Source of the DNA: Prevotellaceae bacterium UBA4359
GTDB taxonomy: Bacteria > Bacteroidota > Bacteroidia > Bacteroidales > Bacteroidaceae
Length of the DNA: 63,719 nucleotides
Assembly: GCA_002393555.1 (NCBI GenBank)
Contig: DGSP01000083.1
Coordinates: 22,959 to 86,677 of the forward strand
Reading direction: 5' to 3'
The notes under the pieces were generated by a model. That model saw nothing but the letters and a program-made list of their open reading frames with translations. It made no database searches and had not been told where the DNA came from. Below, in pieces: positions 8,821 to 17,388 of this stretch; within the stretch, counting starts at the first letter, position 1; each line of letters begins with the position of its first letter. A program made the translations under genes and the position numbers.

Positions 8821-8828
8821 TAACTTTG
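8821..8828 (+). promoter_or_regulatory. -7 box for the GLPGLI array
   Basis: TAACTTTG, 28 bases before the first GLPGLI start codon. A TTTG lies further upstream than the usual 19-20 bases (8790-8793), so the -33 is uncertain. Confidence 0.5.
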
Positions 8829-8856
8829 CCTCAAATAACTGACATTATAAAGAGTA

Positions 8857-9729
8857 ATGAAAAAGATTTTAATGACAACAATGACCTTGGTGCTGACGAT
8901 AGCAGCGCAGGCACAAAGAGACACAATCGGCGTGTCGAAGTTAGCGGCAATCTACCGCTATGAGTACAAAACTTTAGATGTAGATGGGCTATCAGTAACA
9001 GACTCTATGCTTATTGCCGTGCAAATGTCAGACGGCATCACTTACGAAGAGTATGAAAGACAGAAGAAAGGAGGCTCTCGTATAGCAGACGGCTATCAGG
9101 CTGCCCAGATGCACATGAGTACAGTCTTCATGAACTATCCCGAAGGCCGGATAACAACACATGAGATGCTTTACCCATACCGTTACCAGACAGACGAGGT
9201 TCTGGAAAAGCAGAAGTGGGAACTGACGGATGCGCAAGACAGCATCTGCGGCTATGCTTGTCAGTCGGCCACGACAGAATATCATGGCCTGACATGGAAC
9301 GCCTTCTATGCAGAAGAAGTTCCTTCCAGCATCGGGCCGTGGAAGTTAGGAGGGCTGCCCGGTCTCATAACGAAAGCCACCGATACCAAAGGCATACACA
9401 CTTTTACGCTTTGCGGATTACTAAAAGAGGAACAGCCGATGGTCTTTACCGAGTATGTCACTTGGTTTGTGCCTGATGGTCATGGCAAATTTGCAGGTCA
9501 GCGTGTAGATTATCAGAAGATGAAAGCATCTGCATTTCTTGCATATAAGAAAAATATACTGGGCAATAGTCGTTATGTAAAGAATCCCACCTACTATGCT
9601 CCAGACCCAATGACGGCCTTCGGCTATGTGGAGAACAGTTTTAACTCTGCTGGCGATAATGTAAGGAGTGTCGCCGGAGTTGTCATAATATCTAATCCCC
9701 GACAATATCAACCTTTAGAACAGAAATAA
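8857..9729 (+). CDS. GLPGLI family protein 1
   Basis: 290 residues with a signal peptide (1-19, ending AQAQ) and the family hallmark GPWKLGGLPGLI near residue 170. A conserved block with YPYRYQ and W-L-TDAQDSICGYACQSAT precedes it, and NPTYYAPDP follows near the C terminus. GLPGLI proteins are exported Bacteroidetes proteins of unknown function, often beside TonB-dependent-receptor-like genes, as here. First of four tandem paralogues on one strand; the next starts 8 bases downstream. Confidence 0.88.
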   Translation: MKKILMTTMTLVLTIAAQAQRDTIGVSKLAAIYRYEYKTLDVDGLSVTDSMLIAVQMSDGITYEEYERQKKGGSRIADGYQAAQMHMSTVFMNYPEGRITTHEMLYPYRYQTDEVLEKQKWELTDAQDSICGYACQSATTEYHGLTWNAFYAEEVPSSIGPWKLGGLPGLITKATDTKGIHTFTLCGLLKEEQPMVFTEYVTWFVPDGHGKFAGQRVDYQKMKASAFLAYKKNILGNSRYVKNPTYYAPDPMTAFGYVENSFNSAGDNVRSVAGVVIISNPRQYQPLEQK

Positions 9730-9737
9730 AAAGCAGC

Positions 9738-10604
9738 ATGAAAAAGATTTTAGTGACCATGATGGCCTTGGTGCTGACGATAGCAGCACGGGCACAGAAC
9801 GACAGTATAGACCAAGCACAGTTCGTGGTGGCCTATGACTTCATGACAAACACGACGGACAGGGAAGGTGACGCAGTGACGGACTCTGTGCGGCTGGCCG
9901 TGGTGGTAGGCAACCACACGGCGATGTGCAAGGAGTATAACCGCACAATGATGGAAAACTTTGGTGAAGGTATGAACAAGGGCTATCAGTTGGGCGAGTG
10001 GGTGGCGAGGAAGTATAATCTGTTCGTCCTCTACATGGGTTATCCCGAGGGCGAAGTGAGTGTGTTCGACAAGATTACACCCAACCGCTACTTCTACACG
10101 GAGCCGATGCCCGACTTCCAATGGGAACTGACGGACGATACGCTGACAGTGGGCGGCTACCTCTGCCAGAAAGCCGTTGGCAAATATGGCGGCAGGACAT
10201 GGACGGTATGGTACTCGGAGGAAGTGTCGGCACCCTACGGCCCGTGGAAGTTACGCGGACTGCCCGGCATGATTCTGAAGGCTGAAGACAAGGACGGCAT
10301 TTTCCGTTTCGACTTCGCAGGGCTGATGCAGCAGACGGCCAAGATGGGCTATATGGGCAAGAACGGCTACACGACGATGGAGCGCAACAAGTTCATAACC
10401 CGCCGCAACAAGACCTTCTGCTCGAAGCAGTACGTGCAGAATCCACGCTACTACATCCCCGACGGCACCTACGACCACCTGAACATCATCGAGATGTGGG
10501 CTGGCGGGCCGGAGCCTCCTGCCGAAGATAAAATCTCAGTCGTTTCCACCGACATGATTATCCCCAAGAAAGTGAATAAGTACCAGCCGTTGGAATTGAA
10601 GTAA
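9738..10604 (+). CDS. GLPGLI family protein 2
   Basis: 288 residues, signal peptide 1-19, hallmark GPWKLRGLPGMI and the NPRYYIPDG block. Its first about 56 bases are almost identical to those of copy 3, although the mature proteins have diverged strongly. It lies 8 bases after copy 1 and 21 before copy 3, so all are probably one transcript. Function unknown; an exported partner of the receptor at 13094 is my inference. Confidence 0.88.
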   Translation: MKKILVTMMALVLTIAARAQNDSIDQAQFVVAYDFMTNTTDREGDAVTDSVRLAVVVGNHTAMCKEYNRTMMENFGEGMNKGYQLGEWVARKYNLFVLYMGYPEGEVSVFDKITPNRYFYTEPMPDFQWELTDDTLTVGGYLCQKAVGKYGGRTWTVWYSEEVSAPYGPWKLRGLPGMILKAEDKDGIFRFDFAGLMQQTAKMGYMGKNGYTTMERNKFITRRNKTFCSKQYVQNPRYYIPDGTYDHLNIIEMWAGGPEPPAEDKISVVSTDMIIPKKVNKYQPLELK

Positions 10605-10625
10605 CCCCATAAAACATTTATCAAC

Positions 10626-11441
10626 ATGAAGAAGATTTTAGTGACCATGATGGCCTTGGTGCTGACGATAGCAGCACGGGCCGAGAAGATTGACTCAACT
10701 CAGTTTGTGGCATTCTACAATTACACCATTCAGACGCAGGACGACGAGGGGCGGAACGTCACGGACTCGCTGCGGTTGGCTCTGTTGGTGGGCACCCGTG
10801 CCACGTATTGCACCACCGTACTTTCCTACAACAAGGACGGACGGGCAAGTCAGGAAATGTTGGATGCGTTCTCCATGCACTTCCAGAACGTGCTGACCGA
10901 CGTGGAAAAGTCGTCGGTCGTAGCCGTCGAACCCATTTATCCCTATCGCTACGAGACCCATGAGCCAATGGCCAAGGTGGACTGGACGCTGACGGAGGAC
11001 ACGCTGACCATCAGCGGACTGCCCTGCCATCGGGCCACGGGCAAACTCTACGGCAAGCAGTGGACGGCGTGGTACACTGAGGAAATGCCCTCGTCGGCTG
11101 GGCCGTGGAAACTGCGCGGACTTCCGGGACTGATTATCAAAGCCGAAGACAGCGAGGGAATTCACTGCTTCACGCTCTATGAAACAAAGAACGAGGTGCG
11201 CGACATCAATATGATTGGCAATCCTGAGTACCAGAAACTGAGCCGCAAGAAACTGATGGCGTTCAAGAAGAAGACGCTGGGCAATCCCCGCTATGTGAAG
11301 GAACCGACCTACTATGTCCCTGCTGGTGCCGACGACGTGGGAGAAATTAACCTGAATGGCACTACATTCTACGTCGGTATGAATTCCCACATGATGATTC
11401 TACAGAAGAGCCATGTGTATAAGCCCCTTGAATTAGAATAA
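10626..11441 (+). CDS. GLPGLI family protein 3
   Basis: 271 residues, signal peptide ending ARA, hallmark GPWKLRGLPGLI, then an EPTYYVPAG block. The signal-peptide DNA matches copy 2 over about 56 bases with one difference, which points to recent local duplication or gene conversion of the 5' end. Copy 4 starts 8 bases downstream. Unknown function. Confidence 0.88.
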   Translation: MKKILVTMMALVLTIAARAEKIDSTQFVAFYNYTIQTQDDEGRNVTDSLRLALLVGTRATYCTTVLSYNKDGRASQEMLDAFSMHFQNVLTDVEKSSVVAVEPIYPYRYETHEPMAKVDWTLTEDTLTISGLPCHRATGKLYGKQWTAWYTEEMPSSAGPWKLRGLPGLIIKAEDSEGIHCFTLYETKNEVRDINMIGNPEYQKLSRKKLMAFKKKTLGNPRYVKEPTYYVPAGADDVGEINLNGTTFYVGMNSHMMILQKSHVYKPLELE

Positions 11442-11449
11442 GACTTGAT

Positions 11450-12283
11450 ATGAAACGACTCTTATACATTATATTATATATAGCACTGGCGGCGACGGCA
11501 TCGGCACAGGAAGCAATCGACACGGAGCAGTTCGTGGCGGTGTACGACTACGAGTGCAGGACGCAGGACGCGGAGGGGACACCCGTCACGGACAGGATGC
11601 AGGTCGTGGTGCAGGTAGGACGGAGGGTGACGAAGTCGATGCCGTTCTCTGCCTATCCGTTTACTGACGAGGCTTCAAAGACTGATGTGGCAGCAGGGTT
11701 CCAAGAGGCTCTTATGCACATGCCGACGATATGGGTTGGCCTACCTAATGGACAAACCACCATACGCGAGTTCATTTTTCCACACGAGTATGAGGGCTAT
11801 GAGCCAACACCTGACATAATATGGACACTATCGGAGGACACCATCACCATAAGCGGCTATCTCTGTCAGCAAGCCACGGCAACATTCCGAGGCGTGGAGT
11901 GGCAAGTTTATTACACCGAGGAGGTTCCATCGTCGGCAGGGCCGTGGCGTTTGCGTGGTTTGCCGGGGCTAATTGTTAAGGCTGAGAGTAAGGCGCACAC
12001 GTTCAGCCTTGCGGTGTTGAGACGTGAGACATCGCCCATCACTGCACCAGAGCAAAACCCTGATGTACACAGGATGAAGTACGCCAAACTGTTGAAGCAT
12101 AAGAATGAGATTTATGGCAACCGTCTGTATGCAAAGAATCCCACATACTATGTGCCTAACCTCCAGGGAAGCCTCACGGATGTGTTCGTCCTCAACCATA
12201 ACGGTCAGCAACTCATACTCGCCAATGGCGGTCATCCGCTGCTGACGAAGGCACATGTGTATCAACCCCTGGAAAAGAAATGA
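11450..12283 (+). CDS. GLPGLI family protein 4
   Basis: 277 residues. Its signal peptide (MKRLLYIILYIALAATASAQ) differs from copies 1-3 but closely resembles that of the TonB-like receptor at 13094, which suggests they were once adjacent, before the inverted kinase-like gene came between them. Hallmark GPWRLRGLPGLI and NPTYYVPN are present. Last gene of the array; no hairpin terminator is visible before the convergent gene. Confidence 0.88.
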   Translation: MKRLLYIILYIALAATASAQEAIDTEQFVAVYDYECRTQDAEGTPVTDRMQVVVQVGRRVTKSMPFSAYPFTDEASKTDVAAGFQEALMHMPTIWVGLPNGQTTIREFIFPHEYEGYEPTPDIIWTLSEDTITISGYLCQQATATFRGVEWQVYYTEEVPSSAGPWRLRGLPGLIVKAESKAHTFSLAVLRRETSPITAPEQNPDVHRMKYAKLLKHKNEIYGNRLYAKNPTYYVPNLQGSLTDVFVLNHNGQQLILANGGHPLLTKAHVYQPLEKK

Positions 12284-12342
12284 TGCAACTACGATACATA
12301 GAGAAACAAAAAGTCCACTCGAAGGGGAGCGGAAGGATGGGG

Positions 12343-12981
12343 TTAGATGCGCTTGATTTCTGCGTCAACCACAAAGATGTCTCCATCACCATCTATAAGC
12401 ACATTACGGGGAACAACGTCCCAGACAACATACTGACCGTTGGCAAACCATCCTTCATCGTCTTGCTTCACAAACCCAAGAGCAGCCATGTAGGTGTCAA
12501 TCATAATCTGAGTGGCAGGGGTGGCGTTTGCAACACGAACCTGCTTGAAAACAGGCTGTACTGTACGACCTTCAAAACCCGAAAAACCATGAAACTGATA
12601 GGCTGTGTCGGGGAAGAGGACATTGTGCATCAAAACCTTTTCAAGCAAAGCCACAATGCCTCCGCTGTTCATCAGGTTATTTACTTTGTAGATGGCATCA
12701 TCGGCCACATAGGTGTCATTCTCATTGCCGCTGGGACCGGGAACGCCAAGGTCAAACACGTGCATCATCGGAATCCAGTAGCCACCAACCTTGGCCATCT
12801 GTTCGGCCATACGTTGCTCCCATTCAAAAGAGGTTACATCTGCTTGGCCAGTTCCAGATTGTGCTTCATGTAGTTGGCAAAGTCGGCGGAGTTCATCGGC
12901 GATTGCTGCGATTCGGCTATTTTCCGCATCTTGCGCTCCGTCGCCTCCTTGTGAAACTGATTTAAGAATGTCATAACTCAT
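12343..12981 (-). CDS. orphan serine/threonine/tyrosine-kinase-like domain of the polyvalent-protein type
   Basis: The C-terminal 150 residues resemble the compact kinase domain found within very large polyvalent proteins of Bacteroidetes phages and conjugative elements: YKVNNLM, a conserved FPDTAYQFHGFSGF segment, WDVVPRNVLID as the catalytic loop and VVDAEI in place of DFG. Here the domain is almost the whole 212-residue protein. It lies in inverse orientation between the GLPGLI array and its receptor gene, as expected of an insertion. The start at 12981 fits a -7 box at 13003-13010; translation might instead begin at an internal Met near MAEQMAKVGG, because a second ORF (12834-12974, 46 codons) overlaps the N-terminal part in another frame. 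Confidence 0.62.
   Translation of the reverse strand: MSYDILKSVSQGGDGAQDAENSRIAAIADELRRLCQLHEAQSGTGQADVTSFEWEQRMAEQMAKVGGYWIPMMHVFDLGVPGPSGNENDTYVADDAIYKVNNLMNSGGIVALLEKVLMHNVLFPDTAYQFHGFSGFEGRTVQPVFKQVRVANATPATQIMIDTYMAALGFVKQDDEGWFANGQYVVWDVVPRNVLIDGDGDIFVVDAEIKRI
12834..12974 (-). CDS. possible small ORF overlapping the kinase-like gene
   Basis: A 46-residue ORF begins at an ATG 7 bases after the 12981 start, in another frame. It reads MTFLNQFHKEATERKM..., is charged and helix-like with ordinary composition, and ends where a kinase domain starting at an internal Met would begin. Either this or the longer frame is real in this stretch; I cannot decide by eye. Confidence 0.3.
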   Translation of the reverse strand: MTFLNQFHKEATERKMRKIAESQQSPMNSADFANYMKHNLELAKQM

Positions 12982-13002
12982 ACGTTTAATAATTTCTGTG
13001 TG

Positions 13003-13010
13003 CAAAAGTA
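13003..13010 (-). promoter_or_regulatory. -7 box for the kinase-like gene
   Basis: TACTTTTG on the minus strand, 21 bases before the start at 12981; this excludes the ATG at 13005 as a start. Confidence 0.5.
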
Positions 13011-13093
13011 CAAAAATAATTTCAAACTCAATTCAAAGCGATATAATTTATGAAGAATTCATGGTCAATTCTTGGCAATTTATATAAAAAACT

Positions 13094-15739
13094 ATGAAGC
13101 GACTCCTACACATTTTATTATATGTGATGCTGGCTGCGTCGGCATCGGCACAGGTGAAGGTGACAGGGCGGGTGATTGACCTGCAGAACAAGCCTGTGAG
13201 TGACGTGATTGTGAAACTGATGAGCGGCAGCAAGACACTGGCGTTCAGCAGCAGCAACGCGAAGGGTGAATATACGCTGGAGGTCAAGAATGCGCCAAGC
13301 GGGGAGGTGATGCTACAGTTCAACCACATCAGTTATGAGAAGGAGTCGGAAAGGTTGTCGCTGAAAGAGAAGGTGAAGAAGGTGGACATGGTTCTCACTC
13401 CTAAAAGCATCAGCCTGAAGGAGGTGACGGTGAAGCCCGACCTGCTGCGGCAGAGGGGCGACACGCTGACGCATCACCTCGCATCGTTTCTCGGCAAGGG
13501 CGACGTGACACTGGAGGACGGATTGAAGCGGTTGCCGGGAGTCGATGTGGCGAAAAGCGGTGCCATCAGTTACATGGGCAAGCCTATCTCACAGTTCAAC
13601 ATCGAAGGGATGGACCTGTTGGGCGGCAAGTACAATCTGGCTACGCGGAACATCCCGGCAGACTATGTGACGCAGGTGGAGATTGTGCGCAACCACCACA
13701 GCCGACGGGTGGAGAAGGATGTGCCGAGCAACGAGGTGTCGATGAACATCAAGTTGGCGAAGAAGGCGAAGTTCAAGCCGTTCGGACAGGAAGAGGTGGG
13801 AATAAGCCCCCTCCCAACCTCCCCATCCCTCCCAACCTCCTCTACGGGGGAGGGGCATGACCGCTGGCAGGGATTGTTGGGCGTGACGGGCATGATGTTC
13901 ACCGACAAGTTCCAGACCATCTGTTCGTTGAAGGGCGGCAACTACAAGGACTTTGCCAGAGCCGACATGCATGACCACTTCGGCGGCTCGAACGTGACGA
14001 CACCTGCCACGAGCCTGTTTGGCGGATTCGATGGCGGTGCGCCTCCGCAGGGCGAATACCTCTACCAGCGCAACGGCATGGCGACGCTCAACGGCATTTA
14101 TAAACTCGATTCGGTCACGACCGTGAAGGTGAACGCCGACTACAGTTACCACCGAGCCACGCACGACATCAGCCAGAGCAGCACATATCTGGCAGGGGAT
14201 GGCAATTACGTGACCGTGAGCGAAGAGACCTCTCCGCTCACGAAGGTGCATCAGCCCAAACTGACGGTGAATTATCTGAAGAATGCTGACCGTGTGTATC
14301 TGGCTGAGACGTTTGTGCTGAAAGGAAAGTTTGAGCAGAATGAAGGCAATGTGGTGGCGAATGGAAAAGAGATTGGGCAACACCGACGCACGTCATCGTT
14401 TGGATTAGAAAACAGTTTTTATTGGTCGGACAGAACCCCTAAAGGCACCCTCCGATATGTCAGTGTGCCCATATCGTTCAAGCGAACACCGACATTGAGG
14501 CTGAACTTCAATCAAGGCGGCAATGGCTATGTCCAGACGGCACAATCTTCAACGCTTGCGATGAATGTCCATTCGTCCTTCACCATCCCCATCGGCAGGG
14601 TCTTCCGACTGAGGCTTCCTGTTGCACTTGATGCCCAATATGATGATGTAAGAACCTGCCGCGAGGCAACTGGCGACGTAAATGAGGTACGTGGCTGGGC
14701 ATTCACTCCAACCCTGAATCCGGGCTTTGAGATACATTCGCGCAACCGCCGCTTCTACCTCAGTGCAGGACTGGGAGCCGCACTGAAGGGGTTGTATTAC
14801 AACAAACTGAATTACACGAAGCCTGTGCTCAATCCATCGGTGAGCATCCACTACACCTTCTCGGCCAACAGCAAACTGCAGTTCTCGACGGGCTACACGA
14901 CCTCAATAGGCGACATGATGACGCTGCTGACGGAACCAATGCAGGTGGATTACCGCACGGTGCGCACCTCGTCGGGCATCATTGGCGAGTCGAACACGTG
15001 GCACACATCGGGCGAATGGAAGTGGCAACTGCCCATGCAGTACTTTACGCTAAGCCTCGCTGCCAGCCACAGCGAGGGCAAGCGCAACACGCTCTATTCG
15101 CAGAGCGTCAGCGGCATCGACATCAGCAGTAACGCTCTGCTACGCGACACCCATTCACGCTCCAGCAACTTTTCCATCTCCACCACGAAGAACATCCCAT
15201 CGCTCTTTGCCAAACTGGGTGCAGATGCCTCTTATGGCTTTGGCAATAGCGAGCAGGCGATTTCCTCTTCGGAAGAGGCTGCTGACATCATCAAGATTCG
15301 CTCCAACAACTACAACCTTCACGGCAACGCCTCCATATCGCCTTTCCAATGGCTGGAACTGCGCTACGACATCCGCTACAGTTGGTCACGTTCCCGCTAT
15401 TCGGAAAAAAGCAACACCGTGACCTCCCTCACCCATAGCGGTGTCCTACACTTCTTCCCCATCGCCGCCCTCGACCTCTCCATGAATTATGACCATGTGC
15501 GCCGACAAATTGCCTCCCCTCTTGGGGGAGGTCAGGAGGGGGCACAATACAAGCACATGTCACTTTTCAACGCCTCGGTTCAATACAAACTCAAGCGTCT
15601 CGTCCTCCGTCTGGAACTCGACAATCTGCTGAATCAGCGCAACTACGCCTACACCGTCTTCGACGGCATCAACACCTATTCCTACAACTATGGATTGTGT
15701 GGCCGCACTTTCCTCATCAAGGCCACCTTCAAACTCTAA
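13094..15739 (+). CDS. TonB-dependent-receptor-like outer-membrane protein
   Basis: 881 residues: signal peptide (1-20), a carboxypeptidase-regulatory-like beta domain (about 22-105; VTGRVID, GEYTLEV), a plug-like region (about 130-200; GLKRLPGVDV, GMDLLGGKYN, VEIVRNH) and a long beta-rich barrel to a C terminus ending LIKATFKL. This is the receptor type that accompanies GLPGLI genes; import or export of an unknown ligand at the outer membrane is inference. Two palindromic repeats are inserted in frame: at about residue 238 (13806-13856) and at about residue 808 (15512-15543). Confidence 0.85.
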   Translation: MKRLLHILLYVMLAASASAQVKVTGRVIDLQNKPVSDVIVKLMSGSKTLAFSSSNAKGEYTLEVKNAPSGEVMLQFNHISYEKESERLSLKEKVKKVDMVLTPKSISLKEVTVKPDLLRQRGDTLTHHLASFLGKGDVTLEDGLKRLPGVDVAKSGAISYMGKPISQFNIEGMDLLGGKYNLATRNIPADYVTQVEIVRNHHSRRVEKDVPSNEVSMNIKLAKKAKFKPFGQEEVGISPLPTSPSLPTSSTGEGHDRWQGLLGVTGMMFTDKFQTICSLKGGNYKDFARADMHDHFGGSNVTTPATSLFGGFDGGAPPQGEYLYQRNGMATLNGIYKLDSVTTVKVNADYSYHRATHDISQSSTYLAGDGNYVTVSEETSPLTKVHQPKLTVNYLKNADRVYLAETFVLKGKFEQNEGNVVANGKEIGQHRRTSSFGLENSFYWSDRTPKGTLRYVSVPISFKRTPTLRLNFNQGGNGYVQTAQSSTLAMNVHSSFTIPIGRVFRLRLPVALDAQYDDVRTCREATGDVNEVRGWAFTPTLNPGFEIHSRNRRFYLSAGLGAALKGLYYNKLNYTKPVLNPSVSIHYTFSANSKLQFSTGYTTSIGDMMTLLTEPMQVDYRTVRTSSGIIGESNTWHTSGEWKWQLPMQYFTLSLAASHSEGKRNTLYSQSVSGIDISSNALLRDTHSRSSNFSISTTKNIPSLFAKLGADASYGFGNSEQAISSSEEAADIIKIRSNNYNLHGNASISPFQWLELRYDIRYSWSRSRYSEKSNTVTSLTHSGVLHFFPIAALDLSMNYDHVRRQIASPLGGGQEGAQYKHMSLFNASVQYKLKRLVLRLELDNLLNQRNYAYTVFDGINTYSYNYGLCGRTFLIKATFKL
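13806..13856. repeat. GC-rich palindromic element inside a coding region
   Basis: A C-rich arm (GCCCCCTCCC, repeated CCTCCC) and a G-rich arm (GGGGGAGGGGC) frame this stretch, encoding a low-complexity Pro/Ser/Thr segment. It belongs to the same CCTCCC/GGGAGG family as 15512-15543, 28831-28876 and 35116-35241. Confidence 0.65.
15512..15543. repeat. second GC-rich palindrome in the same gene
   Basis: CCTCCCCTC and GGGGGAGG form a short hairpin followed by TCAGGAGGGGGC. It is translated in frame as SPLGGGQEGA. Confidence 0.6.
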
Positions 15740-15882
15740 CCGGTCGGCACGACAAATGAGCAATGAACAATTAACAATGAATAATGAACAATGAACAACC
15801 GCATAACCGCATGAACCGCACAACCGCATGAACCGTTTTTCCCACAAAAACGAGAGGCCCAATGTGGCCATTGCTGCACACT

Positions 15883-15950
15883 CAGTGTTACACTTGTAAC
15901 AGTGCCAGTGTTACATTTGTAACAGTGGGAGTGTTACAAGTGTTACAATG
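15883..15950. repeat. triple GTTACA...TGTAAC palindromic element
   Basis: Three tandem units of about 22-24 bases. The first two contain the palindrome GTTACANTTGTAAC and the third a related GTTACAAGTGTTACA. Same layout as the elements at 41937-42008 and 58462-58550, with a different sequence. Confidence 0.65.
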
Positions 15951-16071
15951 GCGGTGGCCCCAATGGCGCTGTGTCATGCCGCAGGTGTCCGTTCCCCTCA
16001 TTCATTTGCGCCCTTCTCTCGTCTTCCGTCCTCCCCATTCGGCAATAAAAATGAAAAAAAGGACTTTTCAT

Positions 16072-16102
16072 TTTGTATTATGCGCACTTAATCGTAACTT
16101 TG
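16072..16102 (+). promoter_or_regulatory. promoter of the DUF4105 gene
   Basis: TTTG (16072-16075), 19-base spacer, TAACTTTG (16095-16102): an exact Bacteroidetes consensus. The expected start of transcription is within a few bases of the ATG at 16112, so the message has almost no 5' leader. Confidence 0.8.
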
Positions 16103-16111
16103 CACCGTTTT

Positions 16112-17350
16112 ATGACTTCTTTTTTACGAAATATTTGTTTATGGGTGCTGACTGCTATGGTTTGTCTGGCGGCTCAGGCCCAGGATTCTACTGCTGCGGT
16201 GGCTCCCGAAGGGATGTTGGATGCGAGGCTGGATTCGGTGGAGGTGTCGGTGCTGACCTGCACTCCTGGCTCTGACCTCTATGCGAAGTTTGGACACACG
16301 GCACTGAGGGTGAAGGATTTTACACGGGGCGCGGATGTGGTGTTCAACTATGGGTGCTTTGACGGGTCGGCCAACGATTTCGTGTTCAAGTTCCTGCTCG
16401 GACAGACGGACTATCTGCTGCAGGACGAGCCTTTTGACTATCTGGTGGCCCGCTACGGCTACATGGGCAACGGGGTGAAGGAACAGGTGCTGAACCTCTC
16501 GCAGGTGGAGGCTAACCGTTTGCTGTTTCTGCTGGCGGAGAATGCGAGGCCGGAGAATCAGGAATACCGCTATGTGTGGTTGTATGATAATTGTACGGAA
16601 CGCGCGCGCGATATGGTGGAGAAGGCTGTGGAGGGCAAGGTGGTGTATGGCCGCAGGGTGTCGGAACAGACGATTCGGCAGATGCTGCACGAGTGTCTGA
16701 AGAACGACCCTTGGGTGGCTTTTGGCATCGACCTGATTTTGGGCGCGGAGATTGACGAGCAGGCCGACCGCCGCATCCAGATGTTCCTGCCTGACTTCTT
16801 CAGCGGCGAGGCCGACGAGGCCTGCATTGTGCGAGAGGACGGCAGCAAGGTGCCTTACATCACAGAAACGAGGATGGTGATTCCTGAGACGCTGGTGAGG
16901 AAGGAGGCTTCTGCCCTCACTTCGCCCATCACGCTCTTCGCGCTGGTGCTGATGGGTGCGGTGCTGCTGTTTGCGCAGGAATGGAGAAGGGGGCGATACA
17001 GCCTTTGGTGGGACGTGGTGTTGCACGGGCTGCAAGGATTGGCAGGCCTGCTGGTGGGCTTCCTGTTCTTCTTCTCGTCGCATCCGGCGGTGGATAGCAA
17101 CTGGCTGGTGATACTCTTCAATCCCCTGCCCCTCGTCTATGCCGCATGGCTCGTTTTCAGCCAGAAGACTGGCAGGCGAAACGTGCTCTCCTACGTCAAT
17201 CTGGCAGTCACGGCTGGTTTCATTGTGGTCATGCTGACATGTCCGCAATCGTTCCATCCTGCCATGTATCTGCTGGTGCTTGTCTTGCTGGTCAGGGCAA
17301 TGGCTCAGGCTCACTTTGCCTATCATGGCAGGTGGGCAATTAACAATTAA
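16112..17350 (+). CDS. DUF4105 (Lnb-type N-terminal periplasmic domain) membrane protein
   Basis: 412 residues: signal peptide (1-23, ending AQAQ), a DUF4105 domain (about 40-260) with the family segments GSDLYAKFGHTALRV, YGCFDG, DYLLQDEPFDYL and WLYDNCTERARDM (conserved Cys), and four C-terminal transmembrane helices. The His of FGHTA and the Cys of NCT are conserved family residues; the biochemical function is not established. The ATG at 16073 is ruled out because it lies in the promoter. The C terminus reads into AACAATTAACAAT simple sequence. Confidence 0.85.
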   Translation: MTSFLRNICLWVLTAMVCLAAQAQDSTAAVAPEGMLDARLDSVEVSVLTCTPGSDLYAKFGHTALRVKDFTRGADVVFNYGCFDGSANDFVFKFLLGQTDYLLQDEPFDYLVARYGYMGNGVKEQVLNLSQVEANRLLFLLAENARPENQEYRYVWLYDNCTERARDMVEKAVEGKVVYGRRVSEQTIRQMLHECLKNDPWVAFGIDLILGAEIDEQADRRIQMFLPDFFSGEADEACIVREDGSKVPYITETRMVIPETLVRKEASALTSPITLFALVLMGAVLLFAQEWRRGRYSLWWDVVLHGLQGLAGLLVGFLFFFSSHPAVDSNWLVILFNPLPLVYAAWLVFSQKTGRRNVLSYVNLAVTAGFIVVMLTCPQSFHPAMYLLVLVLLVRAMAQAHFAYHGRWAINN

Positions 17351-17388
17351 CAAATAACAATTAATAATTAACAATAAACAACCGAATG

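Larger units (their letters stand above)
8342..8856. other. divergent intergenic region between the GH43 pair and the GLPGLI array
   Basis: 515 bases without a gene. It contains a minus-strand -7 box (8369-8376) for the GH43 pair, a palindromic repeat (8490-8537) and a plus-strand -7 box (8821-8828) for the GLPGLI genes. I see nothing else I can name. Confidence 0.6.
15740..16111. other. intergenic region with simple-sequence and palindromic repeats
   Basis: 372 bases. From 15765 to 15840 there are simple repeats of AACAATGAACAA and AACCGCATGAACCG type; from 15883 to 15950 a triple palindromic element; and a strong promoter at 16072-16102. No gene seen. Confidence 0.6.
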
